Below are positions 1 to 7,089 of a stretch of 33,462 nucleotides of DNA, in pieces (the stretch's first letter is position 1; the number at the start of each line of letters is the position of its first letter). The position numbers and the translations under genes are program-made. Below the pieces are notes generated by a model, which did not search any database, was not told the DNA's origin, and saw nothing but the letters and a program-made list of their open reading frames with translations. Source of the DNA: Thiotrichales bacterium (GTDB lineage: Bacteria > Pseudomonadota > Gammaproteobacteria > Beggiatoales > Beggiatoaceae); the NCBI GenBank assembly GCA_016744475.1, contig JADGEH010000052.1, positions 1 to 33,462 of the forward strand, in the 5' to 3' direction.

Positions 1-96
1 ACGCGGGTGTTCTTTTGCGCCTCTTGCGCCGTTTGCGTTGTCTTTTAAGGGCTTAAAGCGGATGGCTTGAGTCGTATAAATGATTCATGTTGTCTA

Positions 97-172
97 TATT
101 CGCCTCAAATGAACGAAAAACCCCGCACCATCCCGCTGCTTTTCGCCACGGCGTTTAAACCGGGACAAGTCT
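97..172 (-). repeat. Second copy (one arm) of the MITE-like palindromic repeat
   Basis: This stretch matches the reverse complement of positions 3632-3707 over about 76 bases with roughly nine mismatches and no gap. Both share the core TTCGCCTCAAATGAACGAAAA and end in GACAAGTC followed by TACT. The two copies therefore lie as inverted repeats around the 3.3 kb gene between them. The left arm expected further upstream (about 35-96) is at best strongly diverged. The apparent short reading frame across this stretch is not a gene, because it runs through the repeat and the adjacent terminator. Confidence 0.75.
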
Positions 173-210
173 ACTCATTGAAAGTCAATCATCAGCAACT
201 ATTTGAGAAC

Positions 211-242
211 AAAAAAAACCACGCTTTGCAGCGTGGTTTTTT
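211..242 (-). terminator. Intrinsic terminator of the phytase/choice-of-anchor I gene
   Basis: A perfect 12-bp inverted repeat (AAAAAACCACGC / GCGTGGTTTTTT) with a 6-base loop is flanked by an A run on one side and a T run on the other. It lies about 30 bases beyond the stop codon of the minus-strand gene ending at 272. The symmetric design could also stop transcription entering from the left. Confidence 0.9.
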
Positions 243-271
243 CACTGAGATCACCTACCGTGGTGCATCCA

Positions 272-3200
272 TCAATACTCCATCACCTCGATTTGATACA
301 GCGTGACGGTACCGCTGACTTCATTCCCCACCATCAACAAAGGCTGTCCATTGGGGCTGTCTTCCCATTGAATGAAACTCATGCCTTCTGGGGCTACGTC
401 TAAGGGGTTTCTGACATATTCCACAAAATAAGGCTGCATGGGATGCGTGATGTCATACACCATGATGCCGCCTGTGCGCTCTAAGCCTACAAAAGCATAG
501 GTGCGATCACCGATTTTGCCGACGGTCAGAGCTTCAGGTTCAGCGCCTTTGTCGTCGCTGCGACCGTCGCTTTCGCCTTCGTCATCATTAAAGCCATTCA
601 TGCCGAGCTTATTCGCCGTGATCAAACCGATGTCATTGCCGCTGTCAAACACTAATTCGCCCTGGCTGTTCCAGATGGAGAAAGAACGCGCACCATAGGC
701 ATAAATCTGATCCACATCGCCGTCGCCATCGGTGTCGCCATTGGCGGTGGTGGTTTTCAAACGTCCCAGATTTTCATCCCGTTGCAAATCCGCCGCATTG
801 GGATAAGCCGTGGCATCTAAGGTCAGGTCTTTGACCCGTACTTCTTCACTGTAGCCGCCATAATCACGAGAATCGCCTTCGTTAGCGGTGACGATATAGG
901 TCTCATCTTCGTATTCATAGCTGGCGATAGAATCGGGCATATACATGCCTAATACGGGATAGTTGGCAAACTTGATCGCATCATCTTTATTGCTGGCATC
1001 GATTTCATTGCCGGGTTTGCTGTGATCTTTAAAGCCTAAAGGCAAGATGTTTGTGACGGTAGCACTGTTCAAATCAACCACGGCTATCGCATTGTTTTCT
1101 TGCAAGCCGACATAAGCTGTTGTGCTGTCACCAGACACTGTGATGTATTCAGGCTCTAAATCTTGTACCAAACTGCTTTGACCATTGTTGCCAAATACGC
1201 GCAAGCCTTTTGCTTTTAAATCCGCCATTTGAGCGGTAAAAGCGGAGAAATCAGCGGTTTTGGCGGCAAAATCAGTCGTGCTTAAATCCACAATGCTGAT
1301 GGAACCTTCAGGATCATTAGTGTAATCATCACTAGGTTCACCTTCATTGGCGATCACGATGAAACGTCCATCAGGAGAGAACGTCACCATATCCGGCAAG
1401 GCACCGACTTCACGTTGAGCTGAGTAGCTCAGGCTGCCGTCTTGATTGATCACATAAACTGCCACCACACCGTGCGCTTGCTTATCTGCGTTTTGCACCG
1501 CTACCGCTACAATCGGTTGGGTTTTAGACACCGCTACGCTGTTGACACCACCCGCCACAAAACCGTTGTCGGCTAAAACATCGGCAGCCACATCCAGTTC
1601 AGCTTTTTTGCTAGGTTGCGTGGGATCGCTTAAGTCCAACATTTCGACTTTAGACGTGCTGGCATTAATGAAGAAACCTTGCTGAGAGGGCGCATGAAAA
1701 GCCACAATTTCTGCGGCGCTCACACCTTGAACCCCCGTATCATAACGCCCCAATTCTTTGAGCTTAATGCGCTGACCGGATTGTTGTACCAATGGCGCAT
1801 AGTTTTTCAACACTTGAATGGTGCTCTTATCATCAGCAATGCCGAAATCATTGTCATTAATCAAAGCCATAGATTCATTGTTTAATAAGGCGATGCCTTC
1901 AATTTTCTTGCTTAAAGTGATGCCTTGCGCTTCCAGTTTGCGCGAATCCAGTACCAATGATTTATGCACAGGCGTGATATTGACATCCATCAGCGTGCTG
2001 TTTTCCAGCGAAGGCGTGGTGCCCATATCATCCCAAGGCGTGCCCAAGATATTCGTGGGCATATCGTCTAATGTCACTCGATACAACTTGGTGTGAGCGC
2101 TGATGCGTTCCAAAATCACCAGATCATCAGTCTCTAACGCCACCATTTCGCTGACTTTGACATCATTTTGTTTGCTGCTGTTATCCGCTACAAAGGTTTG
2201 CGGAATATCCAATTCATACACATATTCGCCTTCGAGCTGATGAATGCTGCCATCAGCTTTCAGACTTAATTTCATCAAGCGCACATGGCGTGAAGCCTTG
2301 TAAGCATCGCCATCAGGATTTGCCAGCGGGCTTTGCATGATGAAATACAAATATTGCTGATCAGGACTCACGGCGATGGATTCGATACCACGATTTAAGC
2401 GGCGTTTAGAAAAAATCTTCGGCAACACACCACTCACGGGATAACCTGCATCGGCTAATTGCGTGTCTACGCCTGCGGGCACGACACGTTCGATGATAGT
2501 GCCGTCGGCGGCAACGTGAACCAAACTCGGCGCATATTCTTCGCTGAGCCAGAAACTGCCGTCGTTCAATTTCACCAGCGCTTCTGTATCCAAACCATTG
2601 TTATTAAAGGGTAATGCTGAACCATCCGCCGCATAGCTGTTTTCTGTATTGCTTAAGGTGGTGAGCTGGCCTGCGGCATCCAACATTTTCAAATCATTGG
2701 TAGTGCCACTGATGGGATGACCCAAAGCATCTTTTAGCGTCAAGCTGTTACGCCATTGATAGCCGTGAGGGGCGGTGCTATCTAATTCAAATTGATAAAT
2801 CGTCGGCGTAAAACCAGGGACAGGGAAGACTTTGCCATTATTATCCACAGCGCCTTGCGCGTCTTTGCAAAAATCCGCTGTGCCAATGATGTCTAAAGTA
2901 CCACTACAAGGGATATTCGGACCGCGGTCAGTCACCGTATAAAACACATTGCTAGGTTCATTCGGGGCGTGAAAAGCGCCGCTACCTATGCCGACATCAA
3001 AGGGTTTCTGAGTGTTATTAGGAAAAGTGACAGTATCCACAGGCAAAGACACTGACAGCATTGACGGCGTGAAAGGATCAGACATGCTTAAAGCAGGCAT
3101 ATCCCAAGTTAATGCGCCGGGTTCGCCCGTGTGTGTCAGCGTCAAATAGTGCGAGACATTCATCAATGACACACCTGGAATGATTAAATTCAAGTTTTGC

Positions 3201-3526
3201 AAATCCACCGTGGTGCGGCACGCATTCAAGTGCGGGCGACAAGTATTCAGCGCAAAATCGCTGAGAGTCCAGTAAGGCGGTTCTTCCGGTACCAGGCTTA
3301 ACACCACGCGCAGTTGATCCATCTGGCCTTCAGGGTTTTTCAGCAATAAACAGGGGATTTCAATGTCCATGTTTGCAGGATGCACACTAGGGGCGGGGCA
3401 TAACGCTTGAGCGGCGGGTGCCCCTTCAGGCAAATGAGCATCAGCCCATGCGGATTGAGATAAAACTCCCGCAATGGCCAGTGGTAAAAGACGAACAGCA
3501 AGATGAGGCATGGCTTTAGAACGCAT
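272..3526 (-). CDS. Secreted phytase-esterase-like / choice-of-anchor I family protein
   Basis: The 1084-residue product starts at ATG 3526, preceded by AAGGAG at good spacing; in-frame codons further upstream lack this and would spoil the signal peptide. A signal peptide (MRSKAMPHLAVRLLPL..., cleavage near SAWA-DA) indicates export. Residues about 175-560 resemble the esterase-like activity of phytase domain (GSGAFHAP, TDRGPN, NGLDTEALV, LSEEYAPS, RGIESIAVSPD). Residues about 585-1080 resemble the choice-of-anchor I beta-propeller region (GGVNSVAVS, VTFSPDGRFIVIANEGEPSDDY, VTANEGDSRDYGGYSEEVR, PEGMSF). A DTDGDGDVD loop near the C-terminus looks like a calcium site. Such proteins are often annotated as alkaline phosphatase-like, but the substrate is not known from sequence. 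The gene is monocistronic: repeats flank it on both sides and a terminator follows it. Confidence 0.85.
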   Translation of the reverse strand: MRSKAMPHLAVRLLPLAIAGVLSQSAWADAHLPEGAPAAQALCPAPSVHPANMDIEIPCLLLKNPEGQMDQLRVVLSLVPEEPPYWTLSDFALNTCRPHLNACRTTVDLQNLNLIIPGVSLMNVSHYLTLTHTGEPGALTWDMPALSMSDPFTPSMLSVSLPVDTVTFPNNTQKPFDVGIGSGAFHAPNEPSNVFYTVTDRGPNIPCSGTLDIIGTADFCKDAQGAVDNNGKVFPVPGFTPTIYQFELDSTAPHGYQWRNSLTLKDALGHPISGTTNDLKMLDAAGQLTTLSNTENSYAADGSALPFNNNGLDTEALVKLNDGSFWLSEEYAPSLVHVAADGTIIERVVPAGVDTQLADAGYPVSGVLPKIFSKRRLNRGIESIAVSPDQQYLYFIMQSPLANPDGDAYKASRHVRLMKLSLKADGSIHQLEGEYVYELDIPQTFVADNSSKQNDVKVSEMVALETDDLVILERISAHTKLYRVTLDDMPTNILGTPWDDMGTTPSLENSTLMDVNITPVHKSLVLDSRKLEAQGITLSKKIEGIALLNNESMALINDNDFGIADDKSTIQVLKNYAPLVQQSGQRIKLKELGRYDTGVQGVSAAEIVAFHAPSQQGFFINASTSKVEMLDLSDPTQPSKKAELDVAADVLADNGFVAGGVNSVAVSKTQPIVAVAVQNADKQAHGVVAVYVINQDGSLSYSAQREVGALPDMVTFSPDGRFIVIANEGEPSDDYTNDPEGSISIVDLSTTDFAAKTADFSAFTAQMADLKAKGLRVFGNNGQSSLVQDLEPEYITVSGDSTTAYVGLQENNAIAVVDLNSATVTNILPLGFKDHSKPGNEIDASNKDDAIKFANYPVLGMYMPDSIASYEYEDETYIVTANEGDSRDYGGYSEEVRVKDLTLDATAYPNAADLQRDENLGRLKTTTANGDTDGDGDVDQIYAYGARSFSIWNSQGELVFDSGNDIGLITANKLGMNGFNDDEGESDGRSDDKGAEPEALTVGKIGDRTYAFVGLERTGGIMVYDITHPMQPYFVEYVRNPLDVAPEGMSFIQWEDSPNGQPLLMVGNEVSGTVTLYQIEVMEY

Positions 3527-3631
3527 AAAAACTCCTTTATTGGCGTTGAAAAAAGCCATCCTATTTAGCATAGGGACATGACAGAAGGATGTCGGTGCCT
3601 GAGTACTGTGAGGAATCACGCCACTTTACTA

Positions 3632-3788
3632 GACTTGTCCGGGTTTAAACGCCGTAGCGAAAAGCAGTGGGATGGAGTGATTTTTTTCGTTCATTTGAGG
3701 CGAATAGTCATTCTATTGAACGAAAAGGAACGGGAAAAACCGCCCATATCCGCTGTTTTGCAGTCGGTGTTTTAAACCCGGACAAGTC
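3632..3788. mobile_element. MITE-like palindromic element with 5-bp target duplication
   Basis: The 157-base element begins GACTTGTCCGGGTTTAAA and ends with the exact reverse complement. It is flanked on both sides by TACTA (3627-3631 and 3789-3793), as expected of a target-site duplication. The two arms are imperfectly complementary along most of their length (CGAAAAGCAGTGGGATGG against CCATATCCGCTGTTTTGC; TTCGTTCA against TGAACGAA), so the whole element can fold into one long hairpin. It carries no coding capacity. I cannot assign the transposase family that would move it. Confidence 0.7.
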
Positions 3789-3842
3789 TACTATTCCCTC
3801 GTGCCAGCGCTCTGCGCGGCATGAGAGTAAGAAACCTTTAGA

Positions 3843-3868
3843 CAAACGGGTTCAACAAACGGGTTCCT
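3843..3868. repeat. Tandem 13-bp direct repeat
   Basis: CAAACGGGTTCAA is followed directly by CAAACGGGTTCCT, two units differing only in the last two bases. It lies between the MITE-like element and the end of the PP2C-like gene. No function is evident. Confidence 0.6.
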
Positions 3869-3891
3869 GTGTACTGGAAATCCTGAATATT

Positions 3892-3905
3892 GCGCGATTA
3901 CGCGC
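3892..3905. terminator. Short GC-rich hairpin after the PP2C-like gene
   Basis: GCGCG-ATTA-CGCGC forms a 5-bp hairpin four bases beyond the stop codon of the minus-strand gene ending at 3910. In the gene's own direction no T run follows (AATATTC), so it is at best a weak terminator. On the opposite strand it is followed by CTTTT. Confidence 0.3.
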
Positions 3906-3909
3906 CTTT

Positions 3910-4704
3910 TCATATTTCATCTACCGCAAACACCCCCATGCTGACATCATCAAAGGGGACGATGTTTTGCTGTAATAAGCGGGTTAAACTTTTGGTCATG
4001 CGGCGTTGTACAAAATCTGGATGCAGGTGTTTAAAGTCCATTAAAGTCTGTGCCATGTCGAGTGCTGGCAATAAGCGTTGTTCTTCTAGTTGAATAAAAG
4101 AACTGAGTCCGTCAGAAGCGATGCCTATCATGGAATATTCATTTAATTTAAAACTAAATTCTAAACTTGAATGATAAGGCCGATATTGAATCTCAGGGCT
4201 GTTGCTGTGTTGAACAGATAGAATATGGGGATCAGGAAAACTATCACGATAGGCTTGCTGATGTTGAGCATCGAGTAAATAAGATAAGTAATACGGTGCA
4301 TTACCTTTGAATTCGACCGAGATTAAGCTGACTGCTTGTGCCGCATCTTTGAGGAGAATATGCCCGTCACCATACAACCACACCTGCACGCTCTCGTCTT
4401 GTTGTCGTGCGAGTAATAAGGTGGCATCTAAGCAAGCGGGAGGTAATCGTAAAGATTGCGTGTGTTGATAAGCCTGCTCGATCACCGCTTGACCAAAGCC
4501 CTTATAATCTAAGGCATTTTTGCAGTCTTGCAAATGGCGAGCGGCGATATGTGCAAGGATTCTAGCGCCTACATCCGTATGCAGGGAGCTGCTACAACCA
4601 TCGCATACGATGAGCCACGGAAAAGGGACGGTGCCCTGCAAAGCATAGTCTTCGCACACTTTATGCGCGTGTCCCATGCGGTAATAAGCGTCTTGTTTAA
4701 GCAT
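3910..4704 (-). CDS. PP2C-like serine/threonine protein phosphatase
   Basis: The 264-residue protein has the spaced acidic motifs of the metal-dependent PP2C phosphatases. These are GHAHKVCEDYAL (residues 11-22), VCDGCSS (33-39, giving the metal-binding DG), DATLLLAR (93-100), YGDGHILL (111-118), IASDGLSS (195-202) and FDDVSMGVFAV (251-261). Family members dephosphorylate phospho-Ser/Thr proteins using two Mn or Mg ions. There is no signal peptide or membrane segment, so it should be cytoplasmic. The start lies only six bases after the hypD stop, which implies translational coupling in one operon. No partner kinase is visible in the window, and the target is unknown. The family assignment rests on motif spacing, since overall conservation is low. 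Confidence 0.8.
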   Translation of the reverse strand: MLKQDAYYRMGHAHKVCEDYALQGTVPFPWLIVCDGCSSSLHTDVGARILAHIAARHLQDCKNALDYKGFGQAVIEQAYQHTQSLRLPPACLDATLLLARQQDESVQVWLYGDGHILLKDAAQAVSLISVEFKGNAPYYLSYLLDAQHQQAYRDSFPDPHILSVQHSNSPEIQYRPYHSSLEFSFKLNEYSMIGIASDGLSSFIQLEEQRLLPALDMAQTLMDFKHLHPDFVQRRMTKSLTRLLQQNIVPFDDVSMGVFAVDEI

Positions 4705-4710
4705 TGGATA

Positions 4711-5808
4711 TTAGCCTTGGGACTGACGTAGACCGCCTGCCCACCAAATGCGGCAAGCGCCTTCATCAGACACCATGCAAGGGCCGATAGGATGACGCGG
4801 AGTGCAGGCTTGACCGTATAGCACGCATTGATTGGGATATATTTTCCCCAACACCACTTGCGCACAATCACAGCCCGGCGGCATCGCACCCGCATAACGC
4901 CGTGCTTCGTCGGCATAACTGGGCAATTGTTGGCGGGCATCATGGGCGGCGTATTCGGGGCGCAAGCTAAACCCTGACGCGGGAATAATGCCCACTCCGC
5001 GCCAATTCGCATCCACCACCTGCATGACTTGTTGTAAATGCGCTTGTGCCGTGGGATTGCCCTCGCTACGCACCACTTGCGGATAGCAATTATCTAAAGC
5101 CAATTGCCCTGTTTCTAATTGGCGCAGCACGGAATACATCGCAGCCAGCAGGCTTTCTGCCGTAAAACCCGCCACGGCTGCGGGCATTTGATGCTGTTGT
5201 ATGACAAATTCCCATTCTGGCAAACCCATGACCGTCGCCACATGTCCTGGTGCAATTAAGGCATGAAACGCCGCTTGTCCTGTGTTTAATAACATCGCAA
5301 CCGCAGGCCAAGTTAAACGCCCTGACAGCAGCAGATAGAGATTATCCGGTACGCCTTGCGCCAGCATGGATGCCACGGGAGCGGTGGTGGTTTCAAAACC
5401 CGCCGCAAAAAATACCACGGCTTGAGAGGGATTGTCCTGAGCGATTTGAAGGGCTTCAAGCGGTGAAGCGATAGGTCGAATATCCGCCCCTGCCGCCTTA
5501 GCTTGTTCTAAAGAACGTGGCTGATGTTTAGGTACATTCACAGGCACACGCAACATATCGCCAAAAGCCAACAAAATCACAGGTTCATGCAAAGCTAATT
5601 GAATCGCTTCAAACACATCTTCTTCAGGACAAATACACACCGGACAGCCAGGGCCCGGAATTAATTCAATGGCTTTGGGCAAAGCCCCCCGTAAACCGGA
5701 CATGGTGATAGAACGTTCGTGTCCCCCGCACACATTCATGAGTTTCACGGGTGCGGGTAAGTTCAGGGTGTGAATGCGTTGTAACCATTGCTGGGCGGAA
5801 AGAGACAT
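4711..5808 (-). CDS. hypD: Hydrogenase maturation factor HypD
   Basis: The 365-residue protein is full length for HypD. HypD is the Fe-S scaffold that, with HypC, carries the iron on which the Fe(CN)2CO group of [NiFe]-hydrogenase is assembled. Diagnostic motifs are NVCGGHE (Cys27), the GPGCPVCICP signature (Cys55, Cys58, Cys60), a GFETTTAPVA segment near residue 140, and a cysteine-rich C-terminus with CDCAQV and the HPIGPCMVSDEGAC block. No hypA, B, C, E or F and no hydrogenase structural gene lies in the window, so hypD is orphaned from the usual hyp cluster. It sits 33 bases after a nif3-like gene and 6 bases before a PP2C-like gene. This suggests the hyp genes are dispersed in this genome. 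Confidence 0.93.
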   Translation of the reverse strand: MSLSAQQWLQRIHTLNLPAPVKLMNVCGGHERSITMSGLRGALPKAIELIPGPGCPVCICPEEDVFEAIQLALHEPVILLAFGDMLRVPVNVPKHQPRSLEQAKAAGADIRPIASPLEALQIAQDNPSQAVVFFAAGFETTTAPVASMLAQGVPDNLYLLLSGRLTWPAVAMLLNTGQAAFHALIAPGHVATVMGLPEWEFVIQQHQMPAAVAGFTAESLLAAMYSVLRQLETGQLALDNCYPQVVRSEGNPTAQAHLQQVMQVVDANWRGVGIIPASGFSLRPEYAAHDARQQLPSYADEARRYAGAMPPGCDCAQVVLGKIYPNQCVLYGQACTPRHPIGPCMVSDEGACRIWWAGGLRQSQG

Positions 5809-5841
5809 GGGTAGACCTAGAAGAGTAAGCTGTGAAATAGA

Positions 5842-6588
5842 TTATGCCGGATTATCCACATCCACAAATGAACATTGCAGATCAAATTGCGCACTTAAAT
5901 GCTCGCCTAACGCCTTAGCCCCGAAGCGTTCGGTGGCGTAGTGGCCGGCGGCAAAATAATGGATGCCTAATTCGCGGGCGATATGCGTGGTTTGTTCTGA
6001 GATTTCACCGCTAATGTAAGCATCCACGCCCGCCGCCGCTGCCGCTTCGATATAGCCCTGAGCGCCTCCGCTACACCAGGCCAGACGACGAATGGGGCGC
6101 TCAGCGGCGATATGTAAGGGCGGGCGGTGCAGCGTCTCGGTGAGGCGCTGTGCGACTGAAGCGCCGCTCAGTGCGGCCTCAAATTCACCTTGCAATACCA
6201 GCGGTTCAGACGCGAGTGCTTGGATATTGTGCACCTGCCACAGCGCACCGAGTTGGGCGTTATTGCCCCATTGAGGATGCGCATCTAAAGGCAGATGGTA
6301 AGCCAGTAAGTTCATATCAGCGGCTAACAAGCGGGCTAAACGTTGTTTTTTTAAGCCGCATACCACGGGGTTTTCGCCTTTCCAAAAATAGCCGTGATGC
6401 ACTAATAGTGTATCGGCTCCCAACTCTATGGCGGCTTCGATTAAGGCTAGACTGGCGGTCACGCCTGTGACCACATGACGTATTTCGGCGTTGCCTTCGA
6501 CTTGTAAACCGTTGGGGGCATAGTCTTTAAAGCGGTCAATATCGAGTAATTCATGCAAATAATGAATTAAAGTGTGTCGTTTAAGCAT
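5842..6588 (-). CDS. Nif3-like dinuclear metal centre protein (YbgI family)
   Basis: The 248-residue protein matches the Nif3/YbgI family, toroidal hexamers with a two-metal site in each subunit. Visible family features are the N-terminal DYAPNGLQVEG block (residues 22-32), VTGVTASL (40-47), the LLVHHGYFW metal motif with His64-His65, YHLPLDAHP with Asp102, and the C-terminal AAGHYATERFG block providing the remaining ligands. The biochemical role is unsettled; family members have been linked to GTP cyclohydrolase I-like proteins and metal handling. Length is typical. The start codon lies three bases after the stop of the preceding lipoprotein gene, so the two are probably co-transcribed and coupled. 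Confidence 0.9.
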   Translation of the reverse strand: MLKRHTLIHYLHELLDIDRFKDYAPNGLQVEGNAEIRHVVTGVTASLALIEAAIELGADTLLVHHGYFWKGENPVVCGLKKQRLARLLAADMNLLAYHLPLDAHPQWGNNAQLGALWQVHNIQALASEPLVLQGEFEAALSGASVAQRLTETLHRPPLHIAAERPIRRLAWCSGGAQGYIEAAAAAGVDAYISGEISEQTTHIARELGIHYFAAGHYATERFGAKALGEHLSAQFDLQCSFVDVDNPA

Positions 6589-6591
6589 CAG

Positions 6592-7044
6592 TTAATCCAT
6601 TTTTGGCGGCAAGGGTAAACGGGCTTTAAAGTCTTGTTGGGCTTCATAAAAATTTAACGTATTGCTTAAGCCGGAATCAGTGCTTTTGCTGTCTTTACGT
6701 TGCAAAATGACGGTGTATTCGGCACCCGCTTGTAAGGGGCGTGCCGCAAAGGAGCTACGCGCACCCGCAGGCTCAACACCATAAGTGATGGGCGATTGGA
6801 GGCTATGGGACGCTTCAGCAGCGAGCATCCACACCAAGCCGTCAGCATTCTTTGAATCGGCTTGGTATACCCGCAAAACGTGTGCATCTTGCGGATGCCA
6901 GCGAATCGTGGGGCTTAAACCTTCACCAATGCTGAGTGTGGGTTGCTGTGTCTCATCATAGGGGTGGGTTTGGCAGGCACTGAGTAAGCCTATGAAACAT
7001 AAGCCAAACAGTAGATTCAACAAGGATTTTGATAAATGCGGCAT
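6592..7044 (-). CDS. Predicted lipoprotein of unknown function
   Basis: The 150-residue protein starts with a lipoprotein signal peptide: Lys6 in the n-region, a hydrophobic core, and the lipobox LLSAC with Cys24 as the lipidation site. The mature part (IRWHPQDAHVLRVYQAD, LVWMLAAE, ITYGVEPAGAR, GAEYTVILQRKD) reads like a single beta-sandwich, fibronectin III or similar. I do not recognise the family. It sits 45 bases after the large glycosyltransferase gene and three bases before the nif3-like gene, inside the same co-directional run. Confidence 0.75.
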   Translation of the reverse strand: MPHLSKSLLNLLFGLCFIGLLSACQTHPYDETQQPTLSIGEGLSPTIRWHPQDAHVLRVYQADSKNADGLVWMLAAEASHSLQSPITYGVEPAGARSSFAARPLQAGAEYTVILQRKDSKSTDSGLSNTLNFYEAQQDFKARLPLPPKMD

Positions 7045-7089
7045 GATGCACCTTTAAAGCGTTAAGTGATGGATAAGAAATAGAATGGA

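Noticed and set aside
67-306. Plus-strand 79-codon open frame near the window start
   Set aside because: It runs through the palindromic repeat and the intrinsic terminator and overlaps the end of the confident minus-strand gene.
4569-5012. 147-codon minus-strand frame rich in cysteine and arginine
   Set aside because: It overlaps hypD and the PP2C-like gene in another frame; composition is that of a shadow.
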